Shown here piece after piece: positions 16,009 to 26,954 of a DNA stretch of 64,000 nt. The stretch spans positions 1-64,000 of the forward strand of contig NZ_JOCA01000012.1 of assembly GCF_000718785.1 (NCBI RefSeq). Direction: 5' to 3'. Position 1 is the first letter of the stretch. Each line of letters opens with the position of its first letter. Position numbers and translations under genes: made by a program. This DNA is from Streptomyces sp. NRRL WC-3626 (GTDB taxonomy: Bacteria > Actinomycetota > Actinomycetes > Streptomycetales > Streptomycetaceae). The notes under the pieces were generated by a model. That model was given only the letters and a program-made list of their open reading frames with translations, did not search any database and was not told the origin of the DNA.

Positions 16009-16484
16009 CCGCCCACGCGGCCGCAGCCCGCGCAGCTGCGGGCAGCCGCACCGCCACAGCCCACGCAGTCCGCCTAGCTGCGGGCAGTCGTGCCGCTGGG
16101 GCGGCACGGGTGGGCGCAGCGGCACCCCCTCCAGGGGGGCGAGCGCACACCCACCCCCGCCCAGCAGCTGCCCGGGGTGACGGCTGAGCGGGGGGACATC
16201 GCGCAACCCGGCGCTTACGGGGTGCCGTCGCGCCCACCCGTGCCGCCCTGCGGCACGCCTGCCCGCGGAGTGCGGAGGGCAGCGCCAGTCACGCGGCGCG
16301 CGGATCGGCGGGAGCGGCGGCGGCAGGCGCGCGGGGCGCGGATCGGCGGCGGCAGGCACGCGACGCGCGCGGGCGCGCAGCCCGACAGGCGCGGCGCAGC
16401 GCGGCAGACGCGGGCCGCGGCAGGCACGCGGCGCGCGTGGGTGCGCGCAGCGCGGCAGGTGCGGACGCTCGGGGCGCGGGGCGT
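16009..16484. repeat. GC-rich intergenic region with REP-like inverted repeats
   Basis: No gene is visible in these 476 bp. A unit around 16075-16122 contains CGGGCAGTCGTGCCGCTGG and GGGCGGCACGGGTGGGCGCA. It reappears as an inverted copy at 16227-16266 (CGCCCACCCGTGCCGCC...CGGCACGCCTGCCCGC). Each copy can fold into its own GTGCCGC/GCGGCAC hairpin, and the two could pair with each other over about 38 bp. From 16290 on, a degenerate direct repeat of GCGCGGATCGGCGG and GGCAGGC(A/G)CGCG alternates. I recall such units as dispersed intergenic repeats in Streptomyces. The whole block lies between convergent genes and may act as a bidirectional terminator. Confidence 0.7.
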
Positions 16485-18434
16485 CTACTCCCAGTCGTCG
16501 GGCTGGGGTTCCTCCTCCGGCCAGTCGTCCGGGCGCCCCACATCCTCGGGCACGCCGCCGGCGTCCCCCGGCGCGGTCAGCCCGGCCAGCACACCCACCA
16601 CGCCCTCCCCGTACGTCGCCAGCTTCTTCTCCCCTACCCCGCTGATCCCGCCGAGCTCGGCCACCGACGTGGGCCACACCGTGGCGATCTCCCGCAGCGT
16701 GGCGTCATGGAAGATGACGTACGCCGGGACGCCCTGCTCACGGGCCTGCTCGGCGCGCCAGGCGCGCAGCGCCTCGAACGCGGGCTGAAGCTCCTCGGGC
16801 AGCTCGGCCGCGGCCGCCTTGGCCTTGCGCTCGCCCCGGCCGCCCGCGCCCCGGGCCGCCGTCGGCTTCTTCGGCTCCTTCCGCAACGACACCTCCCGCT
16901 CCCGCCGCAGCACCGCCCCGCTCTCCTCGGTCAGCACCAGCGTGCCGTACTCCCCCTCCACGGCGAGCAGCCCCTGCGCCAGCAACTGCCGTACGACGCC
17001 CCGCCACTCGGCCTCGCCGAGCTCCTCACCGATGCCGAACACCGACAGCTGGTCGTGGTCGAACTGGATGACCTTGGCCGTACGCCGCCCCAGCAGGATG
17101 TCGACGATCTGCACCGCGCCGAACTTCTGCCCGCGCTCCCGCTGCAGCCGCACCACCGTGGACAGCACCTTCTGCGCCGCGACGGTCCCGTCCCAGCTCT
17201 CCGGCGGGGTGAGGCAGGTGTCGCAGTTGCCGCAGCCCGTCGGGTCCGGGTCCTGGCCGAAGTAGGCGAGAAGCTGGCCGCGCCGGCACCGCACGGTCTC
17301 GCACAGGCCGAGCATCGCGTCGAGGTGCTGGTTGGCCCTCCGGCGGAACGCCTCGTCGCCCTCCCCGGACTGGATCAGCTTGCGCTGCTGTATGACGTCG
17401 TTCAGCCCGTAGGCCATCCACGCCGTGGACGGCAGCCCGTCCCGGCCCGCACGTCCCGTCTCCTGGTAGTAGCCCTCGACCGACTTGGGCAGATCGAGGT
17501 GGGCGACGAAGCGGACGTCGGGCTTGTCGATGCCCATGCCGAACGCGATGGTCGCCACCACGACCAGGCCCTCCTCGCGCAGGAACCGCGACTGGTGCGT
17601 GGCGCGCGTCCTCGCGTCCAGGCCCGCGTGGTACGGCACCGCCTCGACGCCGTTGCGGGAGAGGAACTCGGCGGTCTTCTCCACCGAGTTGCGCGACAGG
17701 CAGTAGACGATGCCCGCGTCCCCGGCGTGCTCCCCGCGCAGGAAGCTCAGCAACTGGTTCCTGGGGTCCGCCTTGGGCACGATCCGGTACTGGATGTTGG
17801 GCCGGTCGAAGCTCGCCACGAAGTGCCGGGCGTCCGGCATGCCGAGGCGCTCGGTGATCTCCCGGTGCGTGGCGTGCGTCGCCGTGGCCGTCAGCGCGAT
17901 ACGCGGTACGTCCGGCCAGCGCTCGCCGAGCACCGACAGCATGAGGTAGTCCGGCCGGAAGTCGTGCCCCCACTGGGACACGCAGTGCGCCTCGTCGATC
18001 GCGAAGACGGAGATCTTGCCGCGTGACAGCAGGTCCTGGGTGCTGTCGAGGCGCAGCCGCTCCGGCGCGAGATACAGCAGGTCCAGCTCGCCGGCGAGGA
18101 ACTCCGCCTCGACGGTCCGCCGCTCGTCGAAGTCCTGCGTGGAGTTCACGAACCCGGCCCGCACGCCCAGCGCCCGCAGCGCGTCCACCTGGTCCTGCAT
18201 CAGCGCGATCAGCGGGGAGACGACCACTCCCGTCCCCGGCCGGACCAGGGCCGGGATCTGGTAGCACAGCGACTTTCCGCCACCGGTCGGCATGAGCACC
18301 ACGGCGTCGCCGCCCGTGACCACATGCTCGATGACCGCTTCCTGCTCACCGCGGAAGGCCTCGTACCCGAACACGCGGTGCAGCGCGGCCAGCGCCTCAC
18401 TCTCCGTCACTGCCATTCCGCCACTACCGCCCAT
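16485..18434 (-). CDS. recQ: RecQ-family ATP-dependent DNA helicase
   Basis: A 649-aa superfamily-2 helicase unwinding DNA 3' to 5' during recombination and fork repair. Walker A is TGGGKS, with GGGKS at residues 51-55, and DEAH is at 147-150 followed by the RecQ-specific [10 protein letters not shown] loop. Helicase motifs IV-VI follow, with [12 protein letters not shown] as motif VI. A zinc-binding RQC region has [11 protein letters not shown] and GNCDTC. A C-terminal HRDC domain begins at [17 protein letters not shown]. An acidic tail ends the protein. ATG 18434 has GGGGGG upstream; ATG 18416 is possible, and the longer frame from 18515 looks non-coding. It is separated from nuoN by a strong terminator. 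Confidence 0.92.
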   Translation of the reverse strand: MGGSGGMAVTESEALAALHRVFGYEAFRGEQEAVIEHVVTGGDAVVLMPTGGGKSLCYQIPALVRPGTGVVVSPLIALMQDQVDALRALGVRAGFVNSTQDFDERRTVEAEFLAGELDLLYLAPERLRLDSTQDLLSRGKISVFAIDEAHCVSQWGHDFRPDYLMLSVLGERWPDVPRIALTATATHATHREITERLGMPDARHFVASFDRPNIQYRIVPKADPRNQLLSFLRGEHAGDAGIVYCLSRNSVEKTAEFLSRNGVEAVPYHAGLDARTRATHQSRFLREEGLVVVATIAFGMGIDKPDVRFVAHLDLPKSVEGYYQETGRAGRDGLPSTAWMAYGLNDVIQQRKLIQSGEGDEAFRRRANQHLDAMLGLCETVRCRRGQLLAYFGQDPDPTGCGNCDTCLTPPESWDGTVAAQKVLSTVVRLQRERGQKFGAVQIVDILLGRRTAKVIQFDHDQLSVFGIGEELGEAEWRGVVRQLLAQGLLAVEGEYGTLVLTEESGAVLRREREVSLRKEPKKPTAARGAGGRGERKAKAAAAELPEELQPAFEALRAWRAEQAREQGVPAYVIFHDATLREIATVWPTSVAELGGISGVGEKKLATYGEGVVGVLAGLTAPGDAGGVPEDVGRPDDWPEEEPQPDDWE

Positions 18435-18525
18435 CACCGGTGCCCCCCGAAAGCCGTCCCTCGACCACTGCCTCCACGATAGGGGTCCGCACCGACAGCC
18501 TCCGGAGTTGTCCACAGGCCCATCC

Positions 18526-18579
18526 GTACGCCGACGGCGGCCCGGCCCCCCGAAGGGTGCCGGGCCGCCGTCGGCGTAC
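18526..18579 (-). terminator. Perfect 21-bp hairpin ending the nuo operon
   Basis: GTACGCCGACGGCGGCCCGG with one further base (18526-18546) pairs perfectly with 18559-18578 plus C18579; the loop is 12 nt. It starts 12 bp after the nuoN stop codon, so it should end the 16-kb nuo transcript and insulate recQ. No U-tract is present. Confidence 0.88.
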
Positions 18580-18591
18580 CGAACCGAGCGA

Positions 18592-20241
18592 TCAGCGCAC
18601 GAACACTCCCGCGTCCCCCGCCAGCTCCAGGAAGTACTGGGGTGCCACGCCCAGCACCACCGTGACCGCCACGCCGACCGCGATCGCCGTCATCGTCAGC
18701 GGTGACGGCACCGCGACGGTCGGGCCCTCGGGTCGCGGCTCGCTGAAGAACATCAGGACGATCACACGGATGTAGAAGAACGCCGCGATGGCCGACGAGA
18801 TCACACCGACCACGACCAGCGGGGCGGCCCCGCCCTCCGCCGCCGCCTTGAACACGGCGAACTTCCCGGCGAAGCCGGAGGTCAGCGGAATGCCCGCGAA
18901 GGCCAGCAGGAACACCGCGAACACCGCCGCCACCAGCGGGGAGCGCCGGCCGAGTCCCGCCCACTTCGACAGGTGCGTCGCCTCACCGCCGGCGTCCCGC
19001 ACCAGCGTGACCACCGCGAAGGCGCCGATCGTCACGAACGAGTACGCCGCCAGATAGAACAGGACGGACGAGATGCCGGACGGCGTGGTCGCGATGACAC
19101 CCGCGAGGATGAAGCCCGCGTGCGCGATCGACGAGTACGCCAGCAGCCGCTTGATGTCGGTCTGGGTGATCGCCACGATCGCACCGGCCAGCATGGTGAC
19201 GATGGTGACGGCCCACATGACCGGCCGCCAGTCCCAGCGCAGGCCCGGCAGCACGACGTAGAGGATCCGCAGCAGCGCGCCGAACGCGGCCACCTTGGTC
19301 GCCGACGCCATGAAGCCGGTCACCGGCGTCGGGGCGCCCTGGTACACATCGGGTGTCCACATGTGGAAGGGGACGGCGCCGACCTTGAACAGCAGGCCCA
19401 TGACCAGCAGCGCGGTGCCGATCAGCAGCAGCGCGTCGTTGCCCATGGTGCCGGCGAGCGCCGGGCTGACGTCCTGGACCGTGCCGTCGACGACCTGCGC
19501 GATCGTGGCGTACGACATCGAGCCCGAGTAGCCGTACAGCAGGGCGATGCCGAACAGCGTGAACGCGGAGGCGAACGCGCCGAGCAGGAAGTACTTGACC
19601 GCGGCCTCCTGCGACATCAGCCGCTTGCGGCGGGCCAGCGCGCACATCAGGTACAGCGGGAGCGAGAGGACCTCGAGCGCCACGAACAGCGTCAGCAGGT
19701 CGTTGGCCGCCGGGAAGACCAGCATGCCGGCGACGGCGAAGAGCAGCAGCGGGAACACCTCGGTGGTGGTGAACCCGGCCCTGACCGCCTGCTTCTCGCC
19801 CTCGCTGCCCGGTACGGCCGCGGCCTGCGCGGCGAACGAGTCGACCCGGTTGCCGTGCGCCTCCGGGTCGAGCCTGCGCTCGCCGAAGGTGAACAGGGCG
19901 ACCAGCGCCGTCAGCAGGATCGTGCCCTGGAGGAACAGGGCCGGCCCGTCGACGGCGATGGCGCCCATCGCCGCGATGCCCGCCTTCGTCGTGCCGTAGC
20001 CGTCGGCGGCGAGCGCCACGACCGCGGCGAACGCGGCGGCCAGGGCGACCACGGCGACACACATCTGCGCGTGGTAGCGCGACCTGCGCGGGACGAACGC
20101 CTCGACCAGCACCCCGACGAGCGCCGCTCCGACGATGATCAGGGTGGGCGCGAGCTGCCCGTATTCGATCTTCGGCGCGTCGATCTTGGAGATCGGGTCG
20201 GCCGCCGTTGTCCACAGGCTGTGGACGGCTGTTGCGCTCAC
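18592..20241 (-). CDS. nuoN: NADH-quinone oxidoreductase subunit N
   Basis: A 549-aa membrane protein, antiporter-like proton-pumping subunit of complex I. About 14 helices are visible. [20 protein letters not shown] carries the conserved Glu of TM5, and [18 protein letters not shown] the Lys of TM7. [21 protein letters not shown] and [16 protein letters not shown] are the classic family signatures. It is the last gene of the operon; the start overlaps the nuoM stop by 4 bp (ATGA). A perfect terminator follows. Confidence 0.97.
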   Translation of the reverse strand: MSATAVHSLWTTAADPISKIDAPKIEYGQLAPTLIIVGAALVGVLVEAFVPRRSRYHAQMCVAVVALAAAFAAVVALAADGYGTTKAGIAAMGAIAVDGPALFLQGTILLTALVALFTFGERRLDPEAHGNRVDSFAAQAAAVPGSEGEKQAVRAGFTTTEVFPLLLFAVAGMLVFPAANDLLTLFVALEVLSLPLYLMCALARRKRLMSQEAAVKYFLLGAFASAFTLFGIALLYGYSGSMSYATIAQVVDGTVQDVSPALAGTMGNDALLLIGTALLVMGLLFKVGAVPFHMWTPDVYQGAPTPVTGFMASATKVAAFGALLRILYVVLPGLRWDWRPVMWAVTIVTMLAGAIVAITQTDIKRLLAYSSIAHAGFILAGVIATTPSGISSVLFYLAAYSFVTIGAFAVVTLVRDAGGEATHLSKWAGLGRRSPLVAAVFAVFLLAFAGIPLTSGFAGKFAVFKAAAEGGAAPLVVVGVISSAIAAFFYIRVIVLMFFSEPRPEGPTVAVPSPLTMTAIAVGVAVTVVLGVAPQYFLELAGDAGVFVR

Positions 20242-21809
20242 TTGGCCGCCTCCACCTCGGGCCGGGGGTCCTGCTTCTGTACGTCGGACATGGTGTGCTT
20301 CACCGCCGGGTTCACGACGTCCGTGAGGGGCTTCGGATAGACGCCGAGGAAGACCAGCAGCACGACCAGCGGCGCCACCACGGCGATCTCCCGCACCCGC
20401 AGATCGGGCATCGCGGAGACCTCGGGTCTCACCGGACCGGTCATCGTCCGCTGGTAGAGGACGAGGGTGTAGAGCGCGGCGAGGACGATGCCGAAGGTCG
20501 CGATGATGCCGATCACCGGATAGCGCGTGAACGTGCCGACCAGGACCAGGAACTCACTGACGAAGGGCGCGAGCCCCGGCAGTGAGAGGGTCGCGAGTCC
20601 GCCGATCAGGAACGTGCCGGCGAGCACCGGGGCCACCTTCTGCACACCGCCGAAGTCGGCGATGAGCCGCGAGCCGCGCCGCGAGATCAGGAATCCGGCG
20701 ATCAGCATCAGCACGGCGGTCGAGATGCCGTGGTTGACCATGTAGAGCGTCGCTCCGGACTGGCCCTGGCTGGTCATCGCGAAGATGCCCATGATGATGA
20801 AGCCGAAGTGCGAGATCGACGCGTACGCGATCAGCCGCTTGATGTCGCGCTGGCCGACCGCGAGCAGGGCGCCGTAGATGATGCTGATGACCGCCAGGAC
20901 GAGAACGGCGGGCGTCGCCCACTTGCTGGCCTCCGGGAACAGTCCGAGGCAGAAGCGGAGCATCGCGAAGGTGCCCACCTTGTCGACGACCGCCGTGATG
21001 AGCACGGCCACCGGGGCGGTGGACTCCTGCATGGCGTTGGGCAGCCAGGTGTGCAGCGGCCACAGCGGCGCCTTCACCGCGAAGGCGAAGAAGAAGCCGA
21101 GGAACAGCCAGCGCTCGGTGTTCGTCGCCATGTCCAGCGAGCCGTTGGCGCGGGCCTCGGCGATCTCCGGGAGCGAGAAGTTCCCGGCGACGACGTACAG
21201 GCCGATCACGGCGGCCAGCATGATCAGACCGCCGGCCAGGTTGTAGAGGAGGAACTTCACCGCCGCGTACGACCGCTGGGTCGCCGCCGTCTCCTCGCCG
21301 TGCTCGTGGGCACGGTCCCCGAAGCCGCCGATCAGGAAGTACAGCGGGATCAGCATGGCTTCGAAGAAGATGTAGAAGAGGAAGACGTCGGTGGCCTCGA
21401 AGGAGATGATCACCATCGCCTCGACGGCCAGGATCAGGGCGAAGAAGCCCTGCGTCGGCCGCCACCTCTTGTTCCCCGTCTCCAGCGGGTCGGCGTCGTG
21501 CCAGCCCGCGAGGACGATGAACGGGATCAGCAGGGCGGTCAGCGCGATCAGCGCGACCGCGATGCCGTCCACACCCAGCTCGTAGCGCACGCCGAAGTCC
21601 GCGATCCAGGCATGGGACTCGGTGAGCTGGTAGCGGTCGCCGTCCGGGTCGAACCGGACCAGGACGACGATCGCCAGCACGAGCGTGGCGAGCGAGAACA
21701 GCAGGGCCAGCCACTTGGCGGCCGTGCGCTTCGCGGCCGGTACCGCGGCCGTGGCGATCGCCCCGATGGCCGGGAGCACCGCCGTCGCTGTCAGCAGAGG
21801 AAAGGACAT
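20238..21809 (-). CDS. nuoM: NADH-quinone oxidoreductase subunit M
   Basis: A 523-aa antiporter-like membrane subunit of complex I. FYIFFEAMLIPLYFLIG holds the TM5 Glu. Family motifs follow: FAFAVKAPLWPLHTWLPNAM, QESTAPVAVLITAVVDKVGTF and DIKRLIAYASISHFGFIIMG. Length and about 14 helices are normal. It begins 5 bp after nuoL and overlaps nuoN by 4 bp, so translation is coupled across L-M-N. Confidence 0.97.
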   Translation of the reverse strand: MSFPLLTATAVLPAIGAIATAAVPAAKRTAAKWLALLFSLATLVLAIVVLVRFDPDGDRYQLTESHAWIADFGVRYELGVDGIAVALIALTALLIPFIVLAGWHDADPLETGNKRWRPTQGFFALILAVEAMVIISFEATDVFLFYIFFEAMLIPLYFLIGGFGDRAHEHGEETAATQRSYAAVKFLLYNLAGGLIMLAAVIGLYVVAGNFSLPEIAEARANGSLDMATNTERWLFLGFFFAFAVKAPLWPLHTWLPNAMQESTAPVAVLITAVVDKVGTFAMLRFCLGLFPEASKWATPAVLVLAVISIIYGALLAVGQRDIKRLIAYASISHFGFIIMGIFAMTSQGQSGATLYMVNHGISTAVLMLIAGFLISRRGSRLIADFGGVQKVAPVLAGTFLIGGLATLSLPGLAPFVSEFLVLVGTFTRYPVIGIIATFGIVLAALYTLVLYQRTMTGPVRPEVSAMPDLRVREIAVVAPLVVLLVFLGVYPKPLTDVVNPAVKHTMSDVQKQDPRPEVEAAK

Positions 21810-21814
21810 CGGTA

Positions 21815-23779
21815 TCAGACCGCCCTCATCAGCAGGGTCGCGGCGACCAGAACCGCCGCGCCCCCGAACATCGAGACCGCGTAGGACCGCGCGAAGCCGT
21901 TCTGCAGCCTGCGCATCCGCCCGGACAGGCCGCCCATGGAGGCCGCCGTGCCGTTGACGACCCCGTCGACCAGGGTGTGGTCGACGTACACCAGCGAGCG
22001 GGTGAGGTGCTCACCGCCGCGGACCAGGACCACATGGTTGAAGTCGTCCTGGAGCAGATCGCGCCGGGCGGCCCGGGTGAGCAGCGAGCCGCGCGGGGCG
22101 ACGGCGGGCACCGGACGGCGCCCGTACTGGGCCCAGGCGATCGCCACGCCGACGACCATCACGGCCACCGTGGACGCGGTCACCGTGGTCGCGCTGATCG
22201 GCGCGTCCCCGTGGGAGTGCCCGGTGACGGGCTCCAGCCAGTGCACGAAGCGGTCGCCGATACTGAAGATCGCGCCGGCGAAGACCGACCCGAAGGCGAG
22301 CACGATCATCGGAATCGTCATGCTCTTCGGCGACTCGTGCGGGTGCGGCGGCTCGTAGGCGCCGCGCGTCTCGGCGGCGGGCTCCACGTCCGGCGCGGCC
22401 GGGGACGGCGTCGGGGCATTGCGCCAGCGCTCCTCGCCGAAGAACGTCATCAGCATCACGCGTGTCATGTAGTACGCGGTGATGGCCGCGCCCAGCAGGG
22501 CGCAGGCGCCGAGGATCCAGCCCTCGGTGCCGCCCTTGGCGAACGCCGCCTCGATGATCTTGTCCTTGGAGAAGAAGCCGGACAAGCCCGGGAAGCCGAT
22601 GATCGCGAGGTAGCCGAGGCCGAAGGTGACGAAGGTGACCGGCATGTACGTGCGCAGTCCGCCGTAGCGGCGCATGTCGACCTCGTCGTTCATGCCGTGC
22701 ATCACCGAGCCGGCGCCGAGGAACAGCCCGGCCTTGAAGAAGCCGTGCGTCACCAGGTGCATGATCGCGAAGACATAGCCGATGGGGCCGAGGCCGGCGG
22801 CGAGGACCATGTAGCCGATCTGCGACATGGTCGAGCCGGCCAGCGCCTTCTTGATGTCGTCCTTCGCGCAACCGACGATCGCACCGAACAGCAGCGTGAC
22901 GGCGCCGACGATGGTGACGACCAGCTGTGCGTCCGGGGCGCCGTTGAAGACGGCCGCGGAGCGGACGATCAGGTACACGCCCGCCGTCACCATGGTCGCC
23001 GCGTGGATCAGGGCCGAGACGGGGGTCGGGCCCTCCATCGCGTCCCCGAGCCAGGACTGCAGCGGCACCTGGGCGGACTTGCCGCACGCGGCGAGCAGCA
23101 GCATCAGCGCGATCGCGGTGAGCTTGCCCTCACCGGCCTGGCCCGCGAGTCCGGCCTCCCCGTGGCCGCCGAGCACCGGCCCGAAGGCGAAGGTCCCGAA
23201 CCACAGGAACATCAGCATGATCGCGATGGACAGGCCCATGTCGCCGACCCGGTTGACCAGGAAGGCCTTCTTCGCGGCCGTGGCCGCGCTGGGCTTGTGC
23301 TGCCAGAAGCCGATCAGCAGGTAGGAGGCGAGACCGACGCCCTCCCAGCCGACGTACAGCAGCAGGTAGTTGTCGGCGAGGACGAGGATCAGCATCGCCG
23401 CGAGGAACAGGTTCAGATAGCCGAAGAAGCGGCGGCGCCGCTCGTCGTGCTCCATGTACCCGATGGAGTACAGGTGGATCAGCGAGCCGACGCCGGTGAT
23501 CAGCAGGACGAACGTCATCGACAGCTGGTCGAGCCGGAAGGCGACGTCCGCCTGGAATCCCTCCACCGGGATCCAGCTGAACAGATGCTGCGTGACCGTG
23601 CGTTCCTCGGCGCCCTTGCCGAGCAGATCGGTGAACAGCACCAGGCCGAGCCCGAAGGAGACGGCCGCGAGCAGCGTGCCGATCCAGTGGCCCACGGCGT
23701 CCAGCCGGCGTCCGCCGCACAGCAGGACCACCGCTCCGAGCAGGGGCGCCGCCACCAGCAGCGCAATCAGGTTCTCCAC
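21815..23779 (-). CDS. nuoL: NADH-quinone oxidoreductase subunit L
   Basis: A 654-aa distal proton-pumping subunit with about 16 helices. [18 protein letters not shown] carries the TM5 Glu. [36 protein letters not shown] and [18 protein letters not shown] are conserved family blocks. A C-terminal lateral helix region with a hydrophilic break ([14 protein letters not shown]) and a final TM close it. It lies 14 bp after nuoK and 5 bp before nuoM. Confidence 0.97.
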   Translation of the reverse strand: MENLIALLVAAPLLGAVVLLCGGRRLDAVGHWIGTLLAAVSFGLGLVLFTDLLGKGAEERTVTQHLFSWIPVEGFQADVAFRLDQLSMTFVLLITGVGSLIHLYSIGYMEHDERRRRFFGYLNLFLAAMLILVLADNYLLLYVGWEGVGLASYLLIGFWQHKPSAATAAKKAFLVNRVGDMGLSIAIMLMFLWFGTFAFGPVLGGHGEAGLAGQAGEGKLTAIALMLLLAACGKSAQVPLQSWLGDAMEGPTPVSALIHAATMVTAGVYLIVRSAAVFNGAPDAQLVVTIVGAVTLLFGAIVGCAKDDIKKALAGSTMSQIGYMVLAAGLGPIGYVFAIMHLVTHGFFKAGLFLGAGSVMHGMNDEVDMRRYGGLRTYMPVTFVTFGLGYLAIIGFPGLSGFFSKDKIIEAAFAKGGTEGWILGACALLGAAITAYYMTRVMLMTFFGEERWRNAPTPSPAAPDVEPAAETRGAYEPPHPHESPKSMTIPMIVLAFGSVFAGAIFSIGDRFVHWLEPVTGHSHGDAPISATTVTASTVAVMVVGVAIAWAQYGRRPVPAVAPRGSLLTRAARRDLLQDDFNHVVLVRGGEHLTRSLVYVDHTLVDGVVNGTAASMGGLSGRMRRLQNGFARSYAVSMFGGAAVLVAATLLMRAV

Positions 23780-23793
23780 GATTCAGCAGCCCC

Positions 23794-24093
23794 TCACAGC
23801 TTCATCAGGCTGGCGTCGTCGACCGAGGCCGAGTGGCGGGAACGGAACAGGGACACGATGATCGCCAGCCCGACCACGACCTCCGCGGCGGCGACGACCA
23901 TCGTGAAGAACGCGATGACCTGCCCGTCGAGGTTGCCGTGCATCCGGGAGAAGGCGACGAACGCGAGATTGCAGGCGTTGAGCATCAGCTCGACGCACAT
24001 GAACAGGACGATCGCGTTGCGCCTGATCAGTACGCCGGTGGCGCCGATCGTGAACAGCAGCGCGGCCAGGTACAGATAGTTCACGGGGTTCAC
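23794..24093 (-). CDS. nuoK: NADH-quinone oxidoreductase subunit K
   Basis: A 99-aa membrane subunit with three helices, of standard NuoK length. Conserved acidic residues in the second and third helices are present: [17 protein letters not shown] and [18 protein letters not shown]. It couples quinone chemistry to the antiporter subunits. Its start overlaps the nuoJ stop by 4 bp. Confidence 0.96.
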   Translation of the reverse strand: MNPVNYLYLAALLFTIGATGVLIRRNAIVLFMCVELMLNACNLAFVAFSRMHGNLDGQVIAFFTMVVAAAEVVVGLAIIVSLFRSRHSASVDDASLMKL

Positions 24094-24947
24094 TTCGACG
24101 CCTCCTCGGCCCGCTTGAAGGTCGGCGCGTCGATCGCGGTGCGCTCCAGCCGCTCCTCGGCGCGCTGCTCGATCGCCCGCAGGTCGTTGATCGCCTCGTG
24201 CGACACATCACGGATCTGGCCGCGCTCCCGCAGCGTCTTGCTGACGGTGAGGTCCGACGTGGTGCCGTCGGGCAGCAGGCCCGCGATGTCCACGGCGTTG
24301 TGCCGGGCGTACACACCGGGCGCCGGCAGCGGCGGCAGGTACTTGCCCTCGCGCACGCGCTGCTCGGCCAGTTCCCGCTGGGTCCTGGCGCGTTCGGTGC
24401 GCTCGCGGTGGGTGAGCACCATGGCGCCGACGGCGGCCGTGATGAGCAGGGCGCCGGTGATCTCGAAGGCGAAGACGTACCGGGTGAACAGGAGCGTCGC
24501 GAGACCCTCCACATTGCCGCCCGCGTTCGCCTCGCCGATGCCGTTGAACTCGCTGAGCGAGGCGTTCCCGATCCCGCCGACCAGCAGGGCGCCGAAGCCG
24601 AGCCCGCACAGCAGGGCCAGCCAGCGCTGGCCCTTGACGGTCTCCTTGAGGGAGTCCGCCGCGGTGACGCCGACCAGCATCACCACGAACAGGAACAGCA
24701 TCATGATCGCGCCGGTGTAGACGACGATCTGCACGACGCCCAGGAAGTAGGCGCCGTTGGCCAGGTAGAACACCGCCAGGATGATCATGGTGCCGGCGAG
24801 GCAGAGCGCGCTGTGCACGGCCCGCCGCATGAAGACGGTGCACAGGGCGCCGATCACCGCGATCGTGCCGAGCACCCAGAACTGGAAGGCCTCTCCGGTG
24901 GAGGTGCCGGCGGAGAGGGTCGCCGCGGCGGCGAGCTGCGCGGTCAT
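24090..24947 (-). CDS. nuoJ: NADH-quinone oxidoreductase subunit J (long form)
   Basis: A 285-aa membrane subunit with five helices. The [13 protein letters not shown] and [23 protein letters not shown] blocks are typical of NuoJ. It is about 100 residues longer than the E. coli protein. The extra part is a charged cytoplasmic C-terminus after the last helix ([19 protein letters not shown]...). Long NuoJ tails are known in actinobacteria. Overlaps with nuoI and nuoK are 4 bp each. Confidence 0.95.
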   Translation of the reverse strand: MTAQLAAAATLSAGTSTGEAFQFWVLGTIAVIGALCTVFMRRAVHSALCLAGTMIILAVFYLANGAYFLGVVQIVVYTGAIMMLFLFVVMLVGVTAADSLKETVKGQRWLALLCGLGFGALLVGGIGNASLSEFNGIGEANAGGNVEGLATLLFTRYVFAFEITGALLITAAVGAMVLTHRERTERARTQRELAEQRVREGKYLPPLPAPGVYARHNAVDIAGLLPDGTTSDLTVSKTLRERGQIRDVSHEAINDLRAIEQRAEERLERTAIDAPTFKRAEEASK

Positions 24948-25585
24948 CGCCCGACCACCTTCCCCGACGCCGGCTCCTCGGGACCGAAGGTCGAGTCGGC
25001 CTCCTGCACGACCTCACCCTCAAAGTGGGCCGCCTGCTGCTCCGTGCCGGGCGCGGCCTCGGTCACCAGGCCCCGGTAGTAGTCCTGTTCGTCGGTGCCC
25101 GGGTACATGGCGTGCGGCGAGTCGACCATGCCCTCCTCCAGACCGGCGAGCAGCTGCTCCTTGGTGTAGATGAGGTTGGCGCGGCTGGAGTCCGCCAGTT
25201 CGAACTCGTTGGTCATCGTCAGCGCCCGGGTGGGGCACGCCTCGATGCACAGCCCGCACAGGATGCAGCGGGCGTAGTTGATCTGGTAGACGCGGCCGTA
25301 CCGCTCGCCGGGCGAGTAGCGCTCCTCGTCCGTGTTGTCCGCGCCCTCGACGTAGATCGCGTCGGCGGGGCAGGCCCAGGCGCACAGCTCGCAGCCGACG
25401 CACTTCTCCAGGCCGTCCGGATGGCGGTTGAGCTGGTGCCGTCCGTGGAAACGCGGAGCGGTGGTCTTCGGCTGCTCCGGGTACTGCTCGGTCAGCCGCT
25501 TCTTGAACATGGCCGTGAAGGTCACGCCGAAGCCGGCCACGGGGTTCAGGAAACCGGGCTTGGTGTCCTTGGGTTCCTCAGCCAT
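24944..25585 (-). CDS. nuoI: NADH-quinone oxidoreductase subunit I (2x[4Fe-4S])
   Basis: A 213-aa peripheral-arm ferredoxin-like subunit that passes electrons through clusters N6a/N6b. Both CxxCxxCxxxCP motifs are intact: [17 protein letters not shown] and [17 protein letters not shown]. The N-terminal amphipathic part ([24 protein letters not shown]) contacts the membrane. A C-terminal extension of about 70 residues is unusual compared with E. coli. ATG 25585 is chosen because AAAGGAGG lies just before it and it overlaps the nuoH stop. The longer frame to 25657 reads into nuoH. Confidence 0.96.
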   Translation of the reverse strand: MAEEPKDTKPGFLNPVAGFGVTFTAMFKKRLTEQYPEQPKTTAPRFHGRHQLNRHPDGLEKCVGCELCAWACPADAIYVEGADNTDEERYSPGERYGRVYQINYARCILCGLCIEACPTRALTMTNEFELADSSRANLIYTKEQLLAGLEEGMVDSPHAMYPGTDEQDYYRGLVTEAAPGTEQQAAHFEGEVVQEADSTFGPEEPASGKVVGR

Positions 25586-26954
25586 CGGACGCCTCCTTTC
25601 CATCCGTGGACCCGCCCACAGATCCGTCACTCTGAGTATCGGGTGCACCACTGACAATCAGTTCCCGCTCACGGCGCGGACGGCGTCGCGGCACCGGCGG
25701 CACCTCCTGTCCCGGCAGCGGCGGTACGGGGAATCCGCCGCCCATGGGGTCGAAGGCGGGCGGGCCCTCGGCGGGCTGTTCCGCCTGCTTCTCCTTGCCG
25801 CGGAACAGGTCCGCGACGAAGGACAGCAGCAGGAGGGCGAGGACGGCACCGCCGATGTAGAGCGCGATGTCGGTGAAGTCGTAGCCCTCGTTGCGCAGTG
25901 CCCGCACGCTGGCGACGAGCATCAGCCACACCAGGGACACCGGGATGAGGACCTTCCAGCCGAGCTTCATCAGCTGGTCGTAGCGCACGCGCGGGAGCGT
26001 GCCGCGCAGCCAGACGAAGCCGAACAGCAGGCTCACGAGCTTGCCGGTGAACCAGAGCATCGGCCACCAGCCGTGGTTCGCGCCCTCCCAGAAGGTGCTG
26101 ATGGGCCACGGGGCCCGCCAGCCTCCCAGGAAGAACGTCACGGCGACGGCCGACACGGTCACCATGTTGATGTACTCGGCGAGCATGAACATCGCGAACT
26201 TGATGGACGAGTACTCGGTGTTGAAGCCGCCGACGAGGTCGCCCTCGGACTCCGGCATGTCGAAGGGGGCGCGGTTGGTCTCACCGACCATCGTCACGAT
26301 GTAGATGAGGAAGGACACCGGCAGCAGCAGGATGTACCAGCGGTCGGTCTGCTGTTCCACGATCGTCGACGTCGACATCGACCCCGAGTACAGGAACACG
26401 GAGGCGAACGCGGCGCCCATGGCGATCTCGTACGAGATCATCTGCGCGCACGAGCGCAGACCGCCCAGCAGCGGATAGGTGGAGCCGGAGCTCCAGCCCG
26501 CGAGGACGATGCCGTAGATGCCGACCGAGGCGACCGCGAGGATGTACAGGGCCGCGATCGGCAGGTCGGTGAGCTGCATCGTGGTGCGGTGGCCGAAGAT
26601 CGAGATCTCGTTGCCGGCCGGCCCGAAGGGGATCACCGCGATCGCCATGAAGGCCGGAACGGCCGCGACGACCGGCGCGAGGATGTACACCGCCTTGTCG
26701 GCGCGCTTGACGACGAGATCTTCCTTGAGCATCAGCTTGATGCCGTCGGCGAGCGACTGGAGCATGCCCCAGGGGCCGTGCCGGTTGGGGCCGACGCGCA
26801 GCTGCATCCAGGCGACGACCTTGCGCTCCATGACGATGGAGATCAGCACGGTCACCATCAGGAACGCGAAGCAGAACACCGCCTTGAGGACCACCAGCCA
26901 CCAGGGGTCGGTGCCGAACATCGAGAGATCTTCGGCGGCGAGGTACGGACTCAT
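25578..26954 (-). CDS. nuoH: NADH-quinone oxidoreductase subunit H
   Basis: A 458-aa membrane subunit at the quinone-binding junction, with about eight helices. Conserved loops are visible: [25 protein letters not shown], and [29 protein letters not shown], which line the quinone entry. The C-terminal tail of about 60 residues is proline-rich and cytoplasmic, longer than in E. coli. ATG 26954 overlaps the nuoG stop (ATGA); the upstream frame to 27074 lies inside nuoG. Confidence 0.97.
   Translation of the reverse strand: MSPYLAAEDLSMFGTDPWWLVVLKAVFCFAFLMVTVLISIVMERKVVAWMQLRVGPNRHGPWGMLQSLADGIKLMLKEDLVVKRADKAVYILAPVVAAVPAFMAIAVIPFGPAGNEISIFGHRTTMQLTDLPIAALYILAVASVGIYGIVLAGWSSGSTYPLLGGLRSCAQMISYEIAMGAAFASVFLYSGSMSTSTIVEQQTDRWYILLLPVSFLIYIVTMVGETNRAPFDMPESEGDLVGGFNTEYSSIKFAMFMLAEYINMVTVSAVAVTFFLGGWRAPWPISTFWEGANHGWWPMLWFTGKLVSLLFGFVWLRGTLPRVRYDQLMKLGWKVLIPVSLVWLMLVASVRALRNEGYDFTDIALYIGGAVLALLLLSFVADLFRGKEKQAEQPAEGPPAFDPMGGGFPVPPLPGQEVPPVPRRRPRRERELIVSGAPDTQSDGSVGGSTDGKEASDG

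Noticed and set aside
18508..18516. Possible replication origin because of DnaA-box sequences
   Set aside because: Only three boxes, no AT-rich region and no dnaA/dnaN genes; boxes listed only as a low-interest finding.
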